From NCBI RefSeq assembly GCF_011397635.1, contig NC_064769.1, positions 19,547,207-19,611,206 of the forward strand: a DNA stretch of 64,000 nucleotides, in the 5' to 3' direction. The notes beneath the pieces were generated by a model. It ran no database searches, was not told the DNA's origin, and saw only the letters and a list, made by a program, of their open reading frames with translations. The DNA is from Epinephelus fuscoguttatus (lineage: Eukaryota; Chordata; Actinopteri; Perciformes; Serranidae). The position numbers and the translations under genes are program-made. Every line of letters begins with the position of its first letter. The first letter of the stretch is position 1. Positions 44,876 through 57,800 of this stretch are shown piece by piece.

Positions 44876-45579
44876 TTAAGACATTGGATATATTTTCCAA
44901 AATGACTGCAGAATTAGCCATAAAGTTCCCTCAAAGACACAGACTCACTTATTATGATAATGGCAGTCTTGGAGTCTGACCCATGGGCTCTCACACAAGG
45001 TCAAATAGGTCACACTGTCCCAGGAAGAGATGGAGGACCATGAAATAGAGCCAATTATATTTTGGGGAGAAATACATATTTATGCATTTTCAGTACAAAG
45101 GTTTCTCAAGGATCCCAAATCTCCTTTCATGACTGCTTTGGATGAAACAACTTTAGTTGGCTTGGCTTTTAGAATAAATCCCTCCTTAAGTGGAGTGATG
45201 GATGATATAAGGTCACGTAAATTCGTGACCTTGAGGTTAACTATGTCGTTACATCTAATTATCTTTTTTAATTAGCACAATCACACTTGATCAGAGTCTT
45301 GTGGTGTGCGTGACCAGCGGATGATACACTGCCCTGTGTGCCAGCAGCCCTAATTGATAAACTGCGCCAGTCACCAGCTCCGCCCGTGCGTCCGTGCCAT
45401 CCGCTCTGATATTTTGGGTTGGATTCATCTCATAACAATCTCCCCACACACACACTCACACACAAATAGAGATTGGTTATCATGTGTCACACTGGGTATA
45501 AGCGGCTAAACTCCGCCCCGACAGCTCCTCCAGCTGATAGCCTGTGTGTTGAATGTTTGGGATTGTTGTGATGGGAGGC

Positions 45580-45894
45580 CGCAGCCATCTTGGATCAGCG
45601 CCGCTCCACACCGAGCAGCAGGAGAGGACGGACGTTCACGGCAGCGCCAGTTAGCTAACGTTAGCTGCTCGGCCAGGTTAACCACAATCCGCGTCGCTGT
45701 GCGGTGCGACTATGCTTCACAGTAACGTTACAGACGCTATTTTTCTCCGTTAGCAGCCGCTTTGAGAGCATAAAAATGGGTACAAAGTGTGTTAAGCGGT
45801 TAACGTTATAACTCCCGAGAGGGCGGCGGCGGCGCAGATCCTCGGTATATTTTTTTAATTTCTGGATAGAGGAGTTACTATGAATGGAGGATAA
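45580..45894 (+). promoter_or_regulatory. dgcr2 5'UTR/promoter with upstream ORF
   Basis: CG-rich, TATA-less. A five-codon upstream ORF (MNGG, 45880-45894) is in frame with the main ORF, and its TAA touches the main ATG. Its ATG has A at -3, whereas the main ATG has T at -3. The region 44880-45500 before it shows nothing I can name. Confidence 0.5.
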
Positions 45895-48800
45895 ATGTTG
45901 CCAAAGGCTGACAGCAGCAGTTTCGTCCTCTTCTCTCTTCTCTTCGTCCTCACGTTAACGGACCCACCACGGACAGGTAAATACATCCAAGTTGTTTTTG
46001 CTTTGCGTACACTCCCGTGGGCTCGGCTGGGAAGTGGGGGAAACAGAGATTACAGCTGTAACCAAAGCGGCAGGTCAGGCGGAAAGGCCCGCTGGATAGA
46101 CCAGGGACTCTGGTAGTTTTTAGACCGCTGCTCGGCTACAGCTGGGCGGCGTGGAGGACCGCCTGCCTCTCGGTACTGTAGCACCAAAAATATACAAGTT
46201 AGCAAACTAAAACCTGTATCAGTAATAATCAAGAAACGCTAAAAGATTTATACAGCCCACGTCGCTATAATATATCCAATAAAAACGCCAGTTTCACATA
46301 TACACCGTTCCCCCTCTTTTCTAAGCTGTTTTGCACTTACTGACACAGCTGCATTGAGATATTATGCTATAAAGATTTATCTTCACTCATATTACAACAT
46401 GTGTGTGTCTCAACTTGTACAAAAAGGCGTGTAAACAATTAAACCTAGGTGTGTTTACCCTCCTCTTCATCACTTGGTTTGTGTCCGCTTTAACGTGAAG
46501 CTGCAATTTGAAATGCATGTCATATATCCATGATCCTGCATCCCAAAATCTGCCTCATTGACTCATCCTTTTGTCACACAGTAACACATATCCCAGTGAA
46601 TAACTAGACAGTATTATAATTGTCATGATGCTTTGATAATGCAGACACAAACCATGATTTAGGCTGTTTAAAACATGCAAAACTCCCCCTGATAAGCAAA
46701 TACATAGTGTGTATGTTTGTAAATAATCAAGCCATCTACAGTAGTAGATAGGTAGTCATGTCTGGCACAAAATGCCCGTGTGTTATGATCCAAACCAAAA
46801 TGATTTCATTGAATTTGCCTCAGTTTATACCCTGTACTGCTGCTTTGAATGCAAACACTTTAACAGTCCGTCCTGGATTGCTTTAAGCATCTAGAACATT
46901 AATGCATCTTGTGGTTTCCTTTAGGCTTGATCTTGTGATCCTGACAATCGTAAGGATTGCAGAAACTGTTATCAGTTCAAGCTATGAACAAACATGTTGT
47001 TGTTTGGCTTAATAATGAGGACTGTATTCACAGCACTGCATGATTCCTATAGTTCATTTGTGTTTGCTTCTTGAGCAGAAATGAAGTTGATATTAGGAGC
47101 TCCTTTGTGCTTCATTTGCTTTCAATTATAGAGTGTAATCAAGTGTAATTACTCATCTTTTCAAAGGTGAATTCATAATGTACTCTAATGCAAAAGAGTG
47201 AACGCTGCACCTTTTTTTTTTTTTGTGAAAAAACAACTTCAGCCTTGTGCATAATGCGTTTGAATAGAACCACTCCTAGTTGTTTGGGGGACAGTATGGC
47301 CTTCATGCCAAGCCTCCTACAGGAACGACTATCTGTTTTATCATGTTTTGCACAGGCTGTGTCACAGAGGGTGTGTTTTTTTGGAGAGCTCACTGGTACA
47401 CTTCGAGTGCAGGCTTCCCAAAGCTTAATGCCCACAAGACTTGGACATTCATCTTAGGAATAACCCAGTTTGCTGGAGCGTAACTCAATTTAAAAATGTT
47501 TGAGCAGGTGTGAGCATGAAACAGTTTTCATGTCACACAGGTAGGCTTCAGCCATCGTATAATGTCTTTCAGAGTCTGACACTTACAGACGACATAGTGA
47601 GCCAGGCAACATTGTAAATGTAGTTGTGCTTTTAACACTCTCCATTTGATCTGAGGGGGAAATGAAACATGTTGGACATGCTTTAAATACAAAATATGTT
47701 TAGAATCACTGTTAGTTCTCAAGTAAGTCGCACATGCAAATGATGTTCATTGGTTACTCATGCATGTATGTTTTTTACAGTATTGCAAAAATATGTGACA
47801 AATGTAAAAACGGAAACAGACATGATCATATATATATTATCAGGTCAGTTTGGTGGCTCGGTGGTTAGCTCATGTGCATGTCAGTTATACACCACAGAGA
47901 CATGCATATCACATGATCATAAATAGATTGTTAACCTGGTTAATGTGGCCATTTCTTCCGTGCGTTTCACAACCTTTTGCCCAATGTTATTGCAGAAGTC
48001 TAGAAATGGGAGACACAGTAGATATAGGAACTGCTTCAATGCATGCTCTAAACATTTTTGAAGAACCAGTCAAAGTTAGCACAGTTCGGTTGGGCTGAAT
48101 ATGTCGACACAATGAGACTGAAATCTCGCCGCACGTTTCACACCGCCATTGACTTGAGCAACCCGTCCACTGAACTTTGTTTATCGTCTGTGGGGCTGAG
48201 CTGTCAGTGATAAACCAGCTGCCCGTGTAACACAATTTGTTCTGCACAAAAAAGTTGGCTGTAGTTTAACTTTTGACAAGCATCATCCATCAACAGTCAG
48301 AGGTTTTTGTTCACCTGATACCTTGCCGACAACTCTGCAGTTGACAGTGGGAAACACTCTTGTTGTTGATGTGATGGTGGTGGAAGTTATTGTGCTTGGT
48401 CGAATATCAAGCTGTGTTTATGTAGCCAGATTCCACTGTGACTGCTAAATTATTATTTATTTTTTTTTGTAATCATCTTTGTGACAGAGTGCATATACAG
48501 TATGTAGTATTCAGCCTTCGACATACCGTCGTTATGTTTGACTGTCTAAAAGCACAAGGTCCATTGATTTTTGTATCTTTTTCATCATTCAGCTAATTGT
48601 GCCAAGGGGAACCTTGTAAAAAGCTGGGAGCAGAAAATTTACTTTGAAATTTTGAATAGCAGAGAGGTGTTCATTGGTACAACGATGAGCCATTTATTCA
48701 TAAGTACAACATAACGTAACTCTAATCCTTGAGTTATTATTAGCTGTAAATGGTAAAAAAGGTGATCCACCATTAATGAAACTGTTAAAGGTCCAGCATG

Positions 48801-51800
48801 TAGGATTTAGCAGGCTACACTGGCAGAAATTCATATTCATAATTATGTTTTCATTAGTGTATAAAGACCTATAATGAAGAATCATTGTGTTTTCATTATC
48901 TTAGAATGCACAGGTAAAACAACATACAGAACGGGTCCCCTTCCACAGAGTCCGCCATGTTGTTTCTACAGTAGCTCAGAATGGACAAACCAAGCACTGG
49001 CTCTAGATAGGGCCAATTGTGTTTTTGCGTCAGCCACTGTAGTTCTTGTACTTGATGGCACACAAGAGAAGTTTCAGTGAGTTGATATTTGCAACCTCCC
49101 TGCTAGATGCCACTAAATCCTACACACTACCAGGCCTTTAAATAAATATTTAGTCTTTCATAAATCAAATTGGTAAAATAACATTATTCTGTTATTTTAA
49201 GAATAATCAGTTAGGTACAAAGATGAATTGTCTCTAGCCGCAAGAGTTTGTGAGTCAGCCCTGACCTTCCACACATTTCTGGCTCGAGAACAAGACGTTA
49301 TCACCTTCATACCCAAAACATTTCGCAACATTTTGCTTATGCTGCTGTCCTGTGCTGTCAAGCAGTTGAACGTGTATGTGGAGGAAATGAAAATGTTGTG
49401 GAAAATCTCAGGGGAGGAAGCTGACCGTGTCACAGGGCAGAGAGATTTCTGTCAAGCTGACAATACATTTGAAAGCCAAGGGTCTTGTACCTGAGATCCC
49501 ACCAGCTGCCTGCAGATAGATTATGGTTTATTTTATGCTCTAGGTCAGTGAAGATCATCCTCTGTAACTCTGGAACAGTAGAAATGACCACTATTAATAT
49601 TTTCCCCTAATACAGTTATCCTCAGTGCTACAACTGTGTGTTTAGGAGCAACTATGTTTACAGTTTTGTATTGAAATTGTCATATTAATGCTAAAAAGAA
49701 GTGAAAGTGTCAGGTCTGTCAGACAACTCAAGCATTCATTTCCCAGCCCAAACCATACAGCTATGTTTTTGAAAGAATAGGACCCAAAGTGCTTTCATCC
49801 ACACCGTGTAAAGAAAATACACTGGTTTTAAATGTGAGGTGGTATAAAGAAAGAAAGAAATGCCCACTCACTTCCTCTAACAGTGAGCCTCAGTGTTGAT
49901 ATGAATCATCAGTGGCTGGGGATGATGCAGTGCGCTGTGTACAAGGCCAATTCACTGTGCCGTTATACTTCGGTGATACTGAGTTGGGGCACTCTCATAG
50001 TCTTTATTGTATTTTCCTGTCGGTTACGTAAGAGATGCAGAGGCTTGGGGTAGCCAGTGTTCACTCATTCGTAGACATGACATCCCAAAATCCAAAGCTT
50101 GTGTGAGAAATAGCTTTGATAAGAAACGATTTTTACCCTGTTTCCTTGTGGCCTTTAGTACTTCTCGATTTGTCATTCATCAATCATTAATGCAGGGATT
50201 CCCAGGCAGATGCATTACTGTATACAGCAGTAAGTGTGCATGCATGTCAGGCATGTTCACTAGATCGCATTGGGCATGTTGTGGTACATTATGAGCCATC
50301 ATCTTCTTCTAGTTTGTCTCAAAGAAAAAAAACAAAACCTCCCTATAAAAATGTGTGCAGTAAAATCTCTCTTATCTACCAAGCACGGAAACATAGATTA
50401 GCTTTCAGGCAGCTGTGAACCACAGCAGATTCAGATACTCCATCCCAATCCCCAGGAAGTTCAGATAATGACGAGGGAAGTGCACTTCAAGTTCGAGCTG
50501 ATATAGAAGAGGCTTTTTTTAACCTAGAGATGCCCAAGCTGTGCCTTCAATCTGATATATCTGATAACCAAAAGTAGTAGGCTACCAGTTTCTGAATGAT
50601 TTCTACTCTTGTGAATTGCCCAGCTGCAGTTATTGGAAAAGCACAGAAAGAATGAATTCTGATCTGTGCATGCGGCAGGTCTTTGTTCAAACCGCAGGCA
50701 CCAGAAAGCACAAACCAGGCGTTTATTTTCAAGCCAAGTCTGCTATATTTTAGATAAACATTCCTCAGCTGGATTAGGGCTTTGTTTGCTCGCTAGCCTC
50801 TCTGTAAGCTAACATAGCAAAGCAACAAGTCTTATTACAATATGTATTATTGAAAAAAATATGTAAATTTTAAGTCCTTGGCTGTCAGAGGATTTCGTAC
50901 ATCACCATGCAGCCATGTACAAGCAAAGAAAAATGCTCACATCTCCCTGTGGTGTAGTAGTGTTTGTAACATGTGTCTTAAATATACAGGAGACACTAAA
51001 TTTTCACATAAGTATTCTGCAAGGACACTTAAAACAAGATTGACTTGACTTATCATCTTTGAAAGCCATAAGCATTTTTTTTGCCCAGTCTATTATTCTG
51101 TATATGCATTAATTATTAACATCACATTTGGGATACGTGGTCTCTAATGTTATCCATCAATTTGACACATATTCAGGCTCGATCGGATCGATAATAATGC
51201 ATCCAGTCCCAGGAGACTGAGACGGGCCTGTAATGCGTCTCAATCCACTTAGCATTAACTGAGACAAGGTGACGTCTGCTTTGTTAGACACCTTTTAGGC
51301 AGAGGGAAGGCGATCAGCATTAAGGTCAGCCTTAATGTTTTTCAGCCCAGATCTTAAGGTTTTTCGTCATCATTTATATTTGATAATAGCATTAATATAG
51401 CAGCAAACCTCTATTTGCTGTGTAAGGATATAGTGGAGTAATGGCGTCCTGAGCAGAGAATGAAGTCACATTTCCTCTGTGTGTGTTGTAGTGTGAGCTT
51501 CTCTGTGTGGTAAGCTGGACATTTCACACGTGCATGTTACTGCATGCGAGTCCCTTTGTGTATTACGCTGGCTGGCGAACTGCTGCTGCTTTGCGCTGTG
51601 CTCATACAGCAGTTGCCACTGATATCGAGACAGCGTAGTCTTGAAATGTAGTGCCCACCTTGTGGTTCCCCCCTGATTAACACTATAAGCTCTGTTAGCA
51701 CTTTTGCCATTGTTTAGTTTATGGAGTCAGCACAGTTAGTTGCTAGCTGCCAGCTCAGCCACCTGCATGTTGAGAGCCGTGTCCAGACAATTCATACGCT

Positions 51801-54800
51801 CTTAATTTTTTTTTCTTACATTTACCTGGCAGGGCAACTGGGTCAGAAATTTACTTGCCCCAAGTGAAAGTCTTTGCTTTCAAAGGAGTTTCGCCCACAT
51901 CTTCAAACGTCACCCAAACTCCTGTTTCTAGGATAATTAAGATTCTCACTTGTGCTTCAGCTCATAAAATTTGTCTTTATCCACCACCATTTTTCTTGCC
52001 TGATCGGTGCTGTGCATGCAACTCTTAACAGATATAAGAAGGAGGCAAGATTACTTCCATCGTCTGCTCTAGAAAAAAAACAGTGGCTAGGTTTACTAAC
52101 CCGACTTGGCATTTTATTTGCCTAGGGAGTTTGGGTAATCCTCATTGTTGAGCCCCAGAGCATCTAAATTAACCATTCTGCTGGAGTTTCACACTGTTTA
52201 AACATATTCTAATGGGGAAACGATTTAGGCCATCAACTACAACCTTATGTGGTGTTTGAAAAACAGGAAGCTCACCTCATAACTACACTGGCCTATATTT
52301 TAATTAACCTTGTTCAGCTTGGGTACATCCTGAACTTACAGTGAGCAGGATGTTGTGCAAAATGAAGTCAATAGAACCTGATAAGGCCAGGTTTGCAACC
52401 TTTGTTACAGGAGACCAGAACAAGGTTACATCTGGTGTAATGTGAGATTCCTGTTTTTGAAAATATGATTATCATGTTTTTTGAAGGTCTGAACAGTCGT
52501 CCTGTTGGATTGTGTTTAAACCCAGGGAGAAGCTGCAGGTTAGGCTCTGAAAAGAAGGCAACTAAGTGAGGCTGCACTGTGATTGTTAATATTGGGAAAA
52601 CTTTTAACAACCTCTTGCTTGTAGAAGTAAATCAATCCTTTGCCATTTCAGTTTTGCAGTGTATTTCCAAGGCACGTACACACATTTGTTTTTATTCCAG
52701 GCTAATCATTAATGATTTGTGCAGCCGTCAGAACTGTAGTACAAATAAAGGCTGGTTTTAATCCCTGTATTAAAGCTCGCTGTAGGTTGTTGCTCAGTGG
52801 GATCATCAAAGCTGGAAGTCTGCTTTGTGTGTATTAATGTCACCTGGGTTAGTTGGTACACAGATCAAACAATAGTCACTTGAAATAGCTCCAGGCATTT
52901 TTTTTTCTAAGTAAAAATAGTGTTGCCATATTTGTCAGGTGAGTGGGTGGTCCAGCTCTATTGTAGGTAAACATCACCACCTGTATCCAAGAACAGATGG
53001 TGTAATGGACCCTCTACTGGGCAAGCAACGGGGGAATCACTGAGCACTGACAAATGCCAGAGAGTTGCTGACAGTATAATTAATAGATATATCTTATAGA
53101 AAACGTATTGTTCCGTAAAAGACAACACACTGACATACAGGATAGTCACTCTATTGTTTCTATTTGTTTCAGGTCCGCGGCTAGCTCTGGCAAGATTATT
53201 GTCAGGTAAGCACGCAGTGTATCTTTTAGTGTAGTGGCTGTCTGACATTTTTGTAAGATTATATCAGCAGCTCCTTAAGTTTGAAACACAACTGACCCTT
53301 AAATATTTTCAGATGGTAAAGAGAAACCTCTCTTCAAAGAATATAAAGCCTGAAAACCACTGATTGTTTTATTATCTAAACATCTGTGCATTTTTTGTTT
53401 TTTACAATAGCAGAATTCCCTAAAATATTATTAAATCTGATTTTCAAAGTAGCTTATCTAGTTTATATTTTAACTTCTTAAAAACAACAGCTTGACAATC
53501 GGTTTAGCTTTCTCAAATGTGATAAATAACATTAGCTGTGGTTACGGGGACCGTGTTTCTCCAGTCTGATTGAAATCATCTGATGAGAGATTTCAACTTA
53601 AATGTTTACATGGATGCTAAAGAACTGATCCAACAAGATGTGCGTCTACATGCCCCGAAGCATTTAATCAGAACTTTTTTGAAACTTTTTTTAACTTGCA
53701 GTGTAACAAAAGGCTACTAAATCAAAATTGCAGAATACATTCATTAATCAAAGCTCTCACATAAGAAGATAGCACTAGCAGAGCACTAAATCAATCTAGT
53801 AGAAACTGCTGTTGCAACATGTCGTTTCTGCCGCACTATGTCACCTAATGTTATCTTCACGTAGGGGGAAAATTTTGCAGAAAGAATTTTAATCCAACCA
53901 GAGAGAAAAGATCAGATTAAACGTTTACATTAGGCACTAATATTTTTTCAAATGAATAGATTATGAAAGGTTTACATCGCCCCTTTCAGCCTGATTGAAA
54001 ATTCCCTCCAATCGAGACAGATTAGGCTAGTCTCATCCGAAAGAGGTGGTTACATGAGGCATTTATATTCTGATTGGACTATTGTTGTGATTATTAGTGG
54101 AATATTTGGGTCCATGTAAACAAGTTTTCTGTTCCAGAACAAAAACGGGCAAAAGTCTTTTCGGAGCCGGAGTCACTTTTTTTTACAGTCCCACAAACTG
54201 TTGCCTCGGTGATGTGTACAGTATCTCCGTTGTTATAAAGAAAACTGCCGTTGTCGAAGAATCAAAGGGCAATGCATAAAATTTGCTCCGATGATAATGC
54301 AAATCCACAATATGTAACATTTGATATATCTGGGTAGAACAGATTAAGATAAATGATAGTGTGAGGTGAAATTGTGTCTTTTCATACAGACACTCCTCCG
54401 GGAACGATAAGGCATCCAAACGGAGTTAATCACCTTCTCCTGACTCAACAGCCTCTGAATAATTTGTGCCTCAACATCCACGACTTAATTCACAGAAGAA
54501 CGCGCAGTGTCTCTGCTTCCTGCTACACGCTCAGCAGGCAATCAGCCTCAGGCTTAGATTAAGCAAACCTGCAAGCCACAGAGTATATTGCCATAGTGAC
54601 AGACTCAAGGTTACGCTGAACTGGCTTTGTGAGACGGAAAAGTCAGAGTTTCCCTAATCTCAGGCTTAACATACTCAGAGTTTTCACTAATCCTGCTTTC
54701 TGAAATAGGGCCCTGTTTGAGTCTGCTTATGGACTTGTTCCTTCATCGTGTAAGAAAACATGGCGTGGAGACCTTCTTAGCACAGACTGTATTGCTGAAG

Positions 54801-57800
54801 GATATTAACAGACAAAAATGCGAGTCTGAGGTTACCTCCTTCCAGTTGCCCTTATAACTAGCTGTTACTTGAAGACATGATTACAAAAGTCCTATTGTTT
54901 CATTTTCAGTGGTCTGACTTAGTAGGTTCATGTTAGGTTTCTCTGGATTACTATAAACATATTCAGATACCAATGGCTGTGGGGTTTCTTTCCAAGCATC
55001 CTTTTTTAAGCTCTACCAATAACTTTCATGCCCTTCTATGCTTTCTCAGTATATTGAGTCAATGAGACGTGGGCTAACATGCTGACAGGATGTGTGTATA
55101 TTTATATATACTGCTGATTAAGTTCATCTCACTGGTGCAGTGGTAGTCTTATTTGACCGTGATTTTCTCAGTTTGCACCCAGTCACTATCAGGAAGAACA
55201 CTGAAAATCAGTTTATGTATTTCATACCCCTCAAATTTTCACCAGAACACCATCTCTTATTTTATCAACTCACGTGGCTTCATTCAGTCCTCCGCTGGAC
55301 TCTGACGAAATGTTTTTTTCTCCTTTTTGAAAAATGGCTCAGTCACGTGCAGGTTTGACCACACGAACTCTCTTGTTGTATTTCAGAGCAGCGCTGCAGC
55401 CCTGGGCAGTTTGCCTGCCGCAGTGGGAAGATGCAATGTATCCCTATGTCCTGGCAGTGTGACGGCTGGACAGCATGTGAGGACAAGAGTGACGAGATGG
55501 ACTGTCCCCGTGAGTATAGCTCACTTAAGCCCTTTTACACCCACTCTGTTACCTAACACCCATAACATGATTGATTTCTGGAAAGAATAGCAACACCCTG
55601 GACCTCTTTCACACTTGGACGATTCAGATCACAGCTGGACGGCTCTAAAAACAGGTGTGAATGCACCCAGAACGCTTTAGGGATCTAATCAAGCGACATC
55701 CAGAGATGCTCCTTGATGCGTGCGGACCACATATGAGCAGAAGCAGCCTGTAGTGTGAGCACAAATGCATCCCTGACTGAACTGAAGGACAACCCATTCA
55801 CATTTATAGTGTTTTAAACCCTGAGCACAGTTCAGTCCAGCTGGTTTAGTTTACCAAACAGCTTGGACGTAGTTTTAACTCTGCAGGTACAAAAAAGTCC
55901 TCTTAATCCACCACAGGAAATCAAAATTCAAGACTAGCAGCCCCGGACTGACAGCGTCAGATGGCAGGGGGAGGCAGAGTTAAACTCTGAGTGGCTGCAC
56001 ATGTGTCTCTGTTTTTATTTACTGCTAGTTGATCTCTTCAACACTGCATAGACGTTGCAGTGCTAAGCCTTTGACCGAAATCCTATTGTTTTCCCCCGTT
56101 AAATCCAGAGAGACCTTATCCCCAGATCTCTGACCGCATAATAGGAATTATTGAAAGGATTGGGATCAGCATGTGACCTCCATACAGCAGTAGTCGTGCA
56201 TGCCTTTGAGTTAACGTTGTACGCCTGCCAACAACACTGTATACTGATTAAGTTTATAACACAGGACTCCATTTATCCCTCAGCCAAACCACCATTTATA
56301 GAACAGGCAATAAAAGCAGGAGTTGTTTGTACTCCCCACAAATTCATTCACAGTATGTTCAGAAGCAGATCTGCTGATTATTATCAGTATAAAAAGCTGA
56401 ACATTATGTATTTACTCATTCCTTATGTGCTGAGTCGCTGCAGCTTCACAGAGGAAGGCAAGAAAAACCCAAACAAGGCTCACACATGCCTCGACGAGGG
56501 CTTATTGTCTACTAAATCAACAGCATGCATGGAAATCAATGTTCTTGTTTGGGATTAGCTCTTTGTTGAATAACATGGCAAGGTGGAGCAATCCCTCACG
56601 CTAAATCCAGCTAGACAAAATACCAGCAAAAACTGTCCAACCTTATAACGTCAATGCAGGTTCAAGAGGACAAGGTATTACAGTTTGCAACAAACACATA
56701 CTGTAGTAGACTGTGCAAACAAAAGACTACTTACATTAATGATGTACAATAACAACAACAACTTTAAAAATTGAAAGTGGTTATGTTTTCAGTTCAGCTA
56801 ATGTGTTACTTTGGGGAGCTGAGTTACTCGTTCTTCCTTCATAATTCAAAGCAGAAGAAACTCCTGCTACAGTGTACAGTGATCTGTTTTTATAACCTGT
56901 AATTCCTGCTTATTGCCTGTTCTGTCTACGATAATTATTTCAATTAATCTAGAGAAAACTGAGCTTGTAATGCTATATAAAAATCACCTTTAATGATCAG
57001 CAGACAGCTTTCAGCACAAGTAATAATAATCAGCCTGCTTCTGTTCCGTTTTTTTATTTTACTGAAATGTGTTACACTGTTAATCTGTGTTTCCTTCTTC
57101 TTTTTATGTGCTGTATACTATGAAAAACTAAGGAAATGACAATTTTTTTGTCATGTCTAGCAACATATTTCTTGGATAAAACAGTGGATGTGTTATAATA
57201 TGGGAGATTCATTCTGGTGTAAATCAAATCTCGCCTTAGAAATGGGTCTAGATTTTGCTGTATGTAGACAACTAGACAATGCTTTCATTTTAGATTTGAA
57301 TCACTGTAAACTCCAAGTGATACAAGAGGATACACTACTGCTTTAAAATAAACCAAGTAATGCTTTGGTTCTGCTTTTATCTTCCTCAAATTTCTATCAA
57401 CTTCCTCTATATTTTTTTGAGTTGCAAATGGTTGTTAAGACACGTTTAAGTCCTGTCATAAGTAATGAACCTTGACACAGGAGGAAATGTTGATTCAAAG
57501 CACATTAAGTAAATAATAAGAGAGACAGTTAGTGAATAGTTGTCAATGCATATCATTTTTCACAAAAAACACACACACAGAATTTAGGACTTGGAGTCAC
57601 CAGGCAGAGCTGGTGCAGCACTAACAGTTCATCTAATAATCTATCAGGCTATCAGACAAATGAAATGCCTGTTTCATTACATCACAGGCTTTTAACAGGT
57701 TGCACAACACACACCAGTACATGCGCTGGAAAAATAACTGGTGTTCCTTTTTAGTAAGTAAATACAGGTTAGAAAAAAACTTGTCCACACTTCATGACCT

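Noticed and set aside
56151-56558. A 135-codon frame inside dgcr2 intron 2
   Set aside because: No acceptor/donor pair in matching phase and no known motif; chance frame in a long intron.
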